In this document: positions 7,598 through 13,232 of the stretch, piece after piece | Layout of the letters: every line of letters begins with the position of its first letter | How positions within the stretch are numbered: position 1 is the first letter of the stretch | Assembly (NCBI GenBank): GCA_947627965.1 | Contig: CANQYA010000011.1 | Location: forward strand, 1 to 14,299 | From: an uncultured Bacilli bacterium | GTDB lineage: Bacteria > Bacillota_I > Bacilli_A > RF39 > UBA660 | Reading direction: 5' to 3' | Length of the DNA: 14,299 nt | Position numbers and translations under genes: made by a program | The notes under the pieces: model-generated | What the model saw: only the letters and a program-made list of their open reading frames with translations | What the model was told of the DNA's origin: nothing | The model's database searches: none

Positions 7598-8581
7598 ATG
7601 AATGTTTTAGTAACAAATAAACAAGAATCCGTCTTAGCTAGTTTAGATATTGAACTAATAAAGACTTTACGCGGGGAGTATGATGTAGAAGAAATAATTA
7701 GCCAATTTGCTAATTTCTTTTTTGCTAGAATGGTTTTAGATGTCACTGCTATTAAGAATTATCGTGATATAATTAATTATCAAAAGTTATCTATTGGTCT
7801 ACCAGTAGATAAAATTATATTATTTTTGCCTAATGAACCAGAATTTAATAATCCTGTGTTCATTTCGCAATTAATTTCAATGGGGTTTTATAATTTTGGA
7901 AAAACCATTGACGAAGTAACTTATTTAATAGCTAATCCTAATAGTTATAAAGATGTAGCTCATCTTCACCAATTAAATCCAGTAGCTAATACTGGGGTTT
8001 CTTATGCGGTAAATAATGTTGAAGCACCTAAACAAGTAGTAGCTACTGTTCCTATTGCACCAACAAATAATACGAGAATTATTGGACTTAAAAATGTAAC
8101 CCAAAATGCTGGAGCTACAACCCTTGCATATCTTATGAAAAGGGAATTAGAGACACTTCATGGTATAAGTGTTTTAGCAATAGAAGTTAATAAAAGAGAA
8201 TTTGCATATTTTAATGATCAATCATTATTATCGGTAAATAAAGCAGAACTTACGACAGAATTATTAAAAGCTAGAAATTATAAGATAGTAATTGTCGATT
8301 TGAATGATTGTGATCCTAAAGTATGTGACGAAGTTTTATATTTAGTTGAACCATCTATTTTAAAATTAAATAAATTATTAAAGTTAGATATGGGAATTTT
8401 TGATAAATTAAAAGGTGAGAAAATAATTCTAAATAAAACTTTGGTAAGTGGTAATAATGTAGATACTTTTGAGTATGAGACAGGTTTAAAAGTGTTTCAT
8501 ATTATTAAGCCACTTGATGATAGATCAAGTAAGCCAATGCTTACCGATTTGTTTGTTAAGTTAGGCATTTTAAATAAATAA
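7598..8581 (+). CDS. tadZ: TadZ/CpaE-like pilus localisation protein with degenerate P-loop
   Basis: The 327-residue protein has an N-terminal receiver-like domain (about 1-115, with DKIILFLPNEPEF) and, after a linker (about 120-158), an atypical MinD/ParA-type domain. The Walker A position reads VTQNAGATT (167-175), so the Lys of KGGxGKT is absent. A Walker B-like strand KIVIVDLND is at 229-237. TadZ proteins place Tad pili at the cell pole and often have altered ATP-binding sites, so the change is in keeping with the family although severe. The gene follows tadE by 11 bases with a GAGGGTGA ribosome site (7586-7593). It closes the Tad set. Assignment rests on the two-domain layout and position. 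Confidence 0.78.
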   Translation: MNVLVTNKQESVLASLDIELIKTLRGEYDVEEIISQFANFFFARMVLDVTAIKNYRDIINYQKLSIGLPVDKIILFLPNEPEFNNPVFISQLISMGFYNFGKTIDEVTYLIANPNSYKDVAHLHQLNPVANTGVSYAVNNVEAPKQVVATVPIAPTNNTRIIGLKNVTQNAGATTLAYLMKRELETLHGISVLAIEVNKREFAYFNDQSLLSVNKAELTTELLKARNYKIVIVDLNDCDPKVCDEVLYLVEPSILKLNKLLKLDMGIFDKLKGEKIILNKTLVSGNNVDTFEYETGLKVFHIIKPLDDRSSKPMLTDLFVKLGILNK

Positions 8582-8613
8582 TGTAAATATTTGTTAACTA
8601 AAATGGAAAAAAG

Positions 8614-8642
8614 TTGACATATTTTAGAGAATAAGATATTAT
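8614..8642 (+). promoter_or_regulatory. Consensus sigma-A promoter before VirB2-like pilin 1
   Basis: A perfect -35 TTGACA (8614-8619) and a near-perfect -10 TATTAT (8637-8642) are separated by 17 bases. The following AAAAGGAGG ribosome site (8652-8660) is the strongest in the window. Strong constitutive expression of the gene at 8668 is predicted. No terminator is seen between tadZ and this promoter. Confidence 0.8.
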
Positions 8643-8667
8643 TTAATTAGGAAAAGGAGGTATATTC

Positions 8668-8994
8668 ATGTTATTTATGGCGTCAGATTATTGTGGTGAT
8701 TTGGAACCAGTAATTAATTTTTTGAAATCTATTCTAACGATAATTCAATGGGCAATACCTATTATGTTAATTATCATGGGTACAATTGATTTAGGTAAGG
8801 CGGTTTTATCAAGTGATGATAAAGAGATTAAAGGAGCTACAAGTAAGTTAGTTAAACGTGCTATTGCAGCTGTTGCTGTATTCTTTGTACCAATCATTGT
8901 CAATACTGTTATGAAAATGATTGGAGATGCTAGCGTTAAAGAAGGTAGTTTCACAAAGTGCTGGGCTGATACAGGAAGAAAGTCTAATACGTAA
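8668..8994 (+). CDS. VirB2/TrbC-like T4SS pilin, copy 1
   Basis: The 108-residue protein has two membrane helices (about 21-46 and 66-86) separated by a short polar loop rich in Asp and Lys (SSDDKEIKGATSKLVKR). This is the hairpin topology of VirB2/TrbC pilins and of the Mbov_0395-type pilin-like proteins of Mycoplasma conjugative elements. Pilins of this type polymerise into a conjugative pilus. There is no classical cleavable signal peptide: the start MLFMASDYCG is short and polar. Cysteines at 9 and 98 flank the hairpin and would lie on the same, outer side. It is clearly paralogous to the gene at 10322 (shared pattern P-I-x-LII-x-GT-x-D and ATSK-x-VKR). Promoter and ribosome site are both strong; a terminator follows at once. 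Confidence 0.82.
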   Translation: MLFMASDYCGDLEPVINFLKSILTIIQWAIPIMLIIMGTIDLGKAVLSSDDKEIKGATSKLVKRAIAAVAVFFVPIIVNTVMKMIGDASVKEGSFTKCWADTGRKSNT

Positions 8995-9001
8995 AAAACT
9001 T

Positions 9002-9034
9002 AAACAAATATATTATTTATATTTGTTTTTTTTT
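9002..9034 (+). terminator. Intrinsic terminator after VirB2-like pilin 1
   Basis: An 11-bp perfect A/T-rich stem (9002-9012 with 9018-9028) and a TTATT loop run into a T tract to 9034. The stem is weak in G+C, with one G-C pair, so termination may be partial. It lies eight bases after the stop. Confidence 0.7.
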
Positions 9035-9042
9035 GCTTTGTT

Positions 9043-9051
9043 TGCTATAAT
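9043..9051 (+). promoter_or_regulatory. Extended -10 promoter before the adhesin-like gene
   Basis: TGCTATAAT (9043-9051) is an extended -10 element. A 17-base spacing puts the -35 at TTGTTT (9023-9028), inside the 3' arm of the preceding terminator, so terminator and promoter overlap. The start codon at 9071 follows about 20 bases after the -10, with GAGGTGG (9060-9066) between. Confidence 0.5.
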
Positions 9052-9070
9052 CTTAATATGAGGTGGAATT

Positions 9071-10177
9071 ATGAAATCTAATAAAAAAATGATTATTATT
9101 TTAGCATCTGTAATTGGCGTAATAGTCTTATTAATTATTATTTTGATGTTGGTTGCTAATGGTGGTACTAAAAATTTAGATTATAGTGCTATTGAAGAAC
9201 GAATTAAAATGGCAGGAGAAAATTATTATCGTGACCATGAAAATGAATTGCCCGAAACTGGTACTAAGACAATGAATATTAGTAAATTGATAACCGACGG
9301 ATATTTATCTGATATTAATAAAAAATTAAAAGATGGTGTAACTTGTAACGGTACTTTGTATGTAACTAAAACAGTAACTGATTATTCGTATCGTGCTAAA
9401 TTAGATTGTGGTAGTGCTTATTCTACTAAGACATTAAGTAGTGTATTATTAGAAAATATCGTATCAAATGGTAGTGGATTATATAAGACTGAAGAAGTAA
9501 ATCCTGATAATCCTAGTGAAATGCATAATGTTTATATTTTTAGAGGAGATAATGTTAATAACTATATCAAATTAGGAGATTTTTATTGGGAAATAATTAA
9601 AGTATATGAGAATGGTGAGATTGCTGTATTAGGTGATGCTGAATTATTAAGAAATTTATGGGATAATCGTTATAACGTAGAAACAGATTATTATCATGGA
9701 ATTAATAAATACGATGTAAGTCGTGTAAAAGATGCTATTGTTGAAGACGTTTTAAATTTTGAAGATGGATACAATATTATTAAGAGTTTAATAACAACGC
9801 ATACAGCTTGCTATGGTAATAGGTATTTAGACGATACTAGTAAAGATGGAAGTGCTGAATGTTCAAAGACTTTACCTAATCAATATTTTAGTTTACTTCC
9901 TATATATGATTATATGAATGCTAGTTTGGACGGAAATTGTAATAAAGTTATGGATAATTCTTGTTATAATTATAACTTCTTATCTAACCATCATGAAGAA
10001 TGGTGGACAATAACCGGTGTTGCGGATAATACTGAGGAAGTATATTCTATCGACAGTGTAGCTGAACGTGAATATGCAAGTGTTACTAAAGGAATAAGAT
10101 TATATGCTCATTTTGATCCTAGCGTTATGTACGTTTCAGGTAGTGGAACATATGAAGATCCTTACATTGTTAAGTAA
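9071..10177 (+). CDS. Membrane-anchored secreted protein, possible pseudopilin/adhesin
   Basis: The 368-residue protein has a basic N-terminus (MKSNKK), one membrane helix (about 8-29) and an extracellular part. Residues 37-115 contain AIEERIKMAGENYYRDH, a GYLSD turn and two cysteines (92 and 113), and recall the helix-plus-sheet layout of type IV pilin-like surface proteins, without a visible FxxxxE cleavage motif. Residues 150-368 carry FYWEIIKV, four more cysteines (247, 264, 290, 298), EEWWTITG (309-316), KGIRLY (340-345) and the ending VSGSGTYEDPYIV (355-367). That pattern resembles C-terminal domains of surface proteins in gut Bacillota (possibly DUF6273-like; not verified). It has its own promoter and is bracketed by terminators between two VirB2-like pilin genes, suggesting a pilus-associated surface or tip protein. 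The function is inferred. Confidence 0.6.
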   Translation: MKSNKKMIIILASVIGVIVLLIIILMLVANGGTKNLDYSAIEERIKMAGENYYRDHENELPETGTKTMNISKLITDGYLSDINKKLKDGVTCNGTLYVTKTVTDYSYRAKLDCGSAYSTKTLSSVLLENIVSNGSGLYKTEEVNPDNPSEMHNVYIFRGDNVNNYIKLGDFYWEIIKVYENGEIAVLGDAELLRNLWDNRYNVETDYYHGINKYDVSRVKDAIVEDVLNFEDGYNIIKSLITTHTACYGNRYLDDTSKDGSAECSKTLPNQYFSLLPIYDYMNASLDGNCNKVMDNSCYNYNFLSNHHEEWWTITGVADNTEEVYSIDSVAEREYASVTKGIRLYAHFDPSVMYVSGSGTYEDPYIVK

Positions 10178-10188
10178 ATAAAATTATG

Positions 10189-10220
10189 AAGCAAATTAAG
10201 TTTATTAGTTTGCTTTTTTT
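10189..10220 (+). terminator. Intrinsic terminator after the adhesin-like gene
   Basis: An 11-bp stem (10189-10199 with 10205-10215, one G-U pair), core AAGCAAA/TTTGCTT with loop GTTTA, runs into a T tract to 10220. It lies 12 bases after the stop at 10177. The stem core resembles that of the terminator at 9002. Confidence 0.7.
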
Positions 10221-10281
10221 CTTTTCTTTTACACAATAATAATAAAAGAATTTAAAAAATGTTTTGTTATTATCTATTTTA

Positions 10282-10290
10282 TGTTATAAT
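10282..10290 (+). promoter_or_regulatory. Extended -10 promoter before VirB2-like pilin 2
   Basis: TGTTATAAT (10282-10290) is a full extended -10 element; no good -35 is seen at 17 bases, with TTTTGT/TTGTTA nearby at 10262-10269. Transcription would begin near 10297, downstream of the ATG at 10259, which argues for ATG 10322 as the translation start. Confidence 0.6.
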
Positions 10291-10321
10291 AACAGTGTCA
10301 TTAAGCGATGGGGTGTTTATT

Positions 10322-10696
10322 ATGCTTAAAAATAGATTAGTAGTAGTAATTACTTTGCTAGTAACAATTTCTTTGTTGATTATAGAGCCAGTATCCGCTG
10401 AAAGTTGTAAAGGTTTATTGACACCAGGTGCTTATCAAATGTTACAAGATGCGGTTAATATAGTAAGAATTGCTGTTCCTATTTTGTTAATTATTTTGGG
10501 AACTTTAGATTTTGCTGGCGTTGTTATAAGTGACGATAAAGATCAAGCTAAGAAAGCTACTAGTAAGTTTGTTAAAAGATGTATATGTGCAGTAGCTATT
10601 TTCTTTGTTCCTCTTATTGTTAGGACAATCTTAAATTTACCAGGAATTAAAGATACGATTAAATTAGTCGATGATCCGTTGTGTGGAATAGAGTAG
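10322..10696 (+). CDS. VirB2/TrbC-like T4SS pilin, copy 2, with signal peptide
   Basis: From ATG 10322 the protein has 124 residues: a classical signal peptide (basic MLKNR, hydrophobic core, likely cut after PVSA, residue 26), then a short outer segment and two membrane helices (about 46-70 and 85-104) joined by the polar loop ISDDKDQAKKATSKFVKR. It is paralogous to the pilin at 8668 over the whole hairpin. Cysteines at 29 and 121 correspond to 9 and 98 of copy 1; two more (87 and 89) lie at the start of helix 2. The longer frame from 10259 is rejected because the promoter -10 (10285-10290) lies inside it and GGGGTG (10310-10315) precedes ATG 10322. It probably encodes the pilus subunit or a regulator of its polymerisation. 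VirB6 follows 13 bases later. Confidence 0.83.
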   Translation: MLKNRLVVVITLLVTISLLIIEPVSAESCKGLLTPGAYQMLQDAVNIVRIAVPILLIILGTLDFAGVVISDDKDQAKKATSKFVKRCICAVAIFFVPLIVRTILNLPGIKDTIKLVDDPLCGIE

Positions 10697-10709
10697 GAGG
10701 TGGCTTGTA

Positions 10710-12341
10710 GTGGGTGTAGTTTCATTTCTTGAAAATCAATTAAGAGTTTTATTTGCTAGTCTTAATTATTGCGTTTATTCTGCTATAAGTTGGATTTTTC
10801 AAGGTATTTTTGATTTAGCTTCCATTGAACTAAATTCGGGATTAATTGGCGATATTTACCTTAAAATATATGTTTTTTTAGGAATTTTTATGGTTTTTAA
10901 ATTAACATTTTCATTATTTAAGTATATGGTTAATCCTGATACTTTGACGGATAAAGAAAAAGGGGCATCAAAATTAGTATCGCGAGCTATTACGATGTTA
11001 GTCTTACTAATATTGTTACCTAATCTTTTTCCTTTATTAAGGCGAGTTCAAACAGAGTTTTTACCAGTTTTACCACGTGTTATCTTAAATCAAGAAACAG
11101 ATAATTCGGATACGGTTGCTGATGGTGCTGAGTTGATGGCAACTTCGGCTTTGTCGGCTTTCTTTAGACCTTCTGAAGAGTTAGATCCTGACGATCGACC
11201 AGCCAATATAACCGAAATATCGGATATTTTAGAGCGATGCAAAGATAAGAAAAATGGTATTTACGAATATGACTTCAATTATATTTTTGCTTTAGTTACA
11301 GGTGTCGTTATTGTTTTTATTCTTATATCTATGACTGTAAAAGTAGGAATAAGGTTATTTAAAATGCTTATTTTAGAGATGATTGCACCGGTTCCAGTTA
11401 TGAGTTATATCGACCCTAAAGCATCTAAAGATGGAGCTTTTTCCGCTTGGACTAAACAGTTGATTTCAACTTTTTTAGACCTTTTCTTACAATTAGGAAT
11501 TATCTATTTTGTATTGATGCTTTTACAAGCTTTAGCTAACGGAGAATTAATTGAGAGTGATACCGGACTTAATGCTTATACGATGGTTTTCTTAATTATT
11601 GCTTTGTTGATATTTGCTAAAGATGCTCCTAACTTTATTAAAGATGCCTTTGGTATTAAACATGATAAAGATACCAGTGGTTTCTTAGCTGGTGTTACTG
11701 GTGCTGTTACGGGTGGAGCATTAGGTACAGTATCGGGTGCTATTTCAGGTCGTGGTTTAAGTGGTGCGATAACGGGTATGGCAACTGGTATAAATGCTGG
11801 TTACCAAAGTGGAATGTCCGGTAAAAAGAACGATGCTTGGCGTACAGCTGGTGATGCTGCATTGCAATCTAGAACAGGTGACGCTAAAGCTAAAGGTGGT
11901 ATTTTGAATAATATTCAACGTGTTACTTCAGCTTCACAATTACATAGATCAGCACGTAAACTTAACTTGACCCCTGATACAATTGAGACTGCTAAACAAA
12001 ATAAAATTGAAATGGATAGTCTTTATGCTGAAGCTGAACGTAATTGGCAAATGGGAGTTCAAACAGGTAACTTTAAAGACTTAGAAGGTAACCCTATTTC
12101 GATGGAAGAAGCGGCTAAGATTGTCGAAAAGACTTCAACCGCTGCTACTATTGCTTCTAAAAACTATGAAAAAGCTAATAAAGCTGGAGATGTTTACGGA
12201 GTTAATAGAAGCTTTGCCGATGATTATAAATACGATAAACGTTTATCAAAACCTGACTATTTACATGGTAAGATTACTAAAGAACAATATAAAGCCAATG
12301 GACGTTTTAATCCTAGAAAAGGTCATGTCGATAGACATTAA
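10710..12341 (+). CDS. VirB6/TrbL-like polytopic T4SS membrane protein
   Basis: The 543-residue protein carries about six or seven membrane helices (around 12-36, 50-73, 92-110, 188-214, 217-233, 250-276, 290-304), a layout like VirB6/TrbL channel proteins and the Mbov_0396-type membrane proteins of Mycoplasma conjugative elements. A loop of about 75 residues (113-187) lies between helices three and four. A Gly/Ala-rich segment (about 324-371, repeated GAxxG) follows the membrane part, then a hydrophilic, helical, Lys-rich tail of ~170 residues ending GHVDRH. VirB6 proteins form the translocation channel in the membrane. GTG 10710 is preceded by AGGAGG (10695-10700), which overlaps the TAG stop of the upstream pilin gene. 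Order pilin, VirB6, PrgI, VirB4 supports the call. Confidence 0.82.
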   Translation: MGVVSFLENQLRVLFASLNYCVYSAISWIFQGIFDLASIELNSGLIGDIYLKIYVFLGIFMVFKLTFSLFKYMVNPDTLTDKEKGASKLVSRAITMLVLLILLPNLFPLLRRVQTEFLPVLPRVILNQETDNSDTVADGAELMATSALSAFFRPSEELDPDDRPANITEISDILERCKDKKNGIYEYDFNYIFALVTGVVIVFILISMTVKVGIRLFKMLILEMIAPVPVMSYIDPKASKDGAFSAWTKQLISTFLDLFLQLGIIYFVLMLLQALANGELIESDTGLNAYTMVFLIIALLIFAKDAPNFIKDAFGIKHDKDTSGFLAGVTGAVTGGALGTVSGAISGRGLSGAITGMATGINAGYQSGMSGKKNDAWRTAGDAALQSRTGDAKAKGGILNNIQRVTSASQLHRSARKLNLTPDTIETAKQNKIEMDSLYAEAERNWQMGVQTGNFKDLEGNPISMEEAAKIVEKTSTAATIASKNYEKANKAGDVYGVNRSFADDYKYDKRLSKPDYLHGKITKEQYKANGRFNPRKGHVDRH

Positions 12342-12367
12342 AAAGAATGAAAGGAAAGTGATATTAA

Positions 12368-12706
12368 GTGGAAAACAATTATCTTATTCCCGCTAATGCC
12401 AATCGTGGTAAGTTAATACTAGGTTTTTTTCGAGGAATTGATTTAGCTATATTTGGTACGGGGGCAGGAATAACCTTAATACTAATCTTAGCATTTCAAG
12501 GAATGTTAACTAATTGGACAGTAGCAATCGGTGTTTTAGCACCCGTTGCTGTGACTGGCTTCTTAGTTATTCCTATTCCTTATCAGCATAATGTTTTAGT
12601 ATTGTTAACTTGTATTTATAAATATTTCTTTGTAAATAGACAAAGATATTATTGGAAAGGTTGGTGTAATAATTATGGCGACGAAGAAACCGCTAACAAG
12701 CAGTAA
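12368..12706 (+). CDS. PrgI-family (VirB3-like) T4SS membrane protein
   Basis: The 112-residue protein has an N-terminal polar segment, two membrane helices (about 22-43 and 50-70) and a C-terminal motif HNVLVLLTCIYKYFFVNRQR followed by YYWKGW (74-99). This matches PrgI-family proteins, which always sit just before the VirB4/TraC ATPase in Gram-positive conjugation systems and play the VirB3 role, tethering the ATPase to the membrane channel. The GTG start at 12368 follows AAAGGAAAGTGA. The 3' end overlaps the next gene by 32 bases. Confidence 0.85.
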   Translation: MENNYLIPANANRGKLILGFFRGIDLAIFGTGAGITLILILAFQGMLTNWTVAIGVLAPVAVTGFLVIPIPYQHNVLVLLTCIYKYFFVNRQRYYWKGWCNNYGDEETANKQ

Positions 12707-13232
12707 ATATACTGAGGATTGGATACCCGTTCAAACTATTTCAAATGGGATGATTATTCTCGATAATCAATTAAAAGTTACAGGAGTAAAGATTGCTCCT
12801 CGCAACATCTTTATCTTAGACGAAGATGCTCAAGGAGCAGTATTAAATAATTTAAAAAATTTCTATAATCAAATCGATTTTGAGTTTTGGTTAGTAGTAG
12901 CTGATAGACCCGTAGATATTTCAATCTATATGTCACAGTTACAAGTTTTGTATAATCAAACTCAATCTCCTGCTATTAGGAAATTGATTAGTGAAGATAT
13001 TCAAAAGGGTAATAACTTTATGAATAATAACGTTGTCGATACAGAGTATTATATCTTATTTAAAGAAAGTAATTTAGATTTAATTCAAAAACGTATTAGA
13101 ATGTTAATTAATTCTTTGTCAGCTTGTGGACTTATGTCTAGTCAAACTAGTAACGAAGATTTAAGAATTATTTTAGATAATTTCTTAAATGGTGGACAAA
13201 CAACAGAATTTGGAACGGTGGTGGTTGCATGA
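12675..13232 (+). CDS. TraC/VirB4 N-terminal-domain protein (separate gene)
   Basis: The 185-residue soluble protein begins TEDWIPVQTISNGMIILDNQ, followed by an LNNLKNFYNQIDFEFWLVVADRP strand-helix unit. This pattern opens many TraC/VirB4-type conjugation ATPases (target motif: Q-x-x-I-x-x-G-x-x-x-L, then an x-L-x-x-x-x-N-x-x-D-F region). Residues 121-173 (DTEYYILFKE ... LRIILDNFL) match the rest of that N-domain. It has no Walker motif. Here the domain is its own protein, with the stop TGA overlapping the next ATG (ATGA at 13229-13232), so the two products should be made in fixed ratio and act together. Its start overlaps the 3' end of the PrgI gene by 32 bases. Confidence 0.72.
   Translation: MATKKPLTSSKYTEDWIPVQTISNGMIILDNQLKVTGVKIAPRNIFILDEDAQGAVLNNLKNFYNQIDFEFWLVVADRPVDISIYMSQLQVLYNQTQSPAIRKLISEDIQKGNNFMNNNVVDTEYYILFKESNLDLIQKRIRMLINSLSACGLMSSQTSNEDLRIILDNFLNGGQTTEFGTVVVA

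Noticed and set aside
8589..8604. Imperfect palindrome ATTTGTTAACTAAAAT upstream of the 8614 promoter
   Set aside because: The arms match only roughly around GTTAAC, in AT-rich DNA where such patterns arise by chance; there is no second copy, so no operator is called.
10259..10321. Upstream ATG extending VirB2-like pilin 2 by 21 residues
   Set aside because: A full extended -10 (10282-10290) lies inside this stretch, no ribosome site precedes 10259, and ATG 10322 gives a clean signal peptide with GGGGTG upstream.
12121..12396. 91-codon + strand frame across the VirB6/PrgI junction
   Set aside because: It lies in another frame of the VirB6 tail, has low-complexity Leu/Ile/Lys content and no ribosome site.
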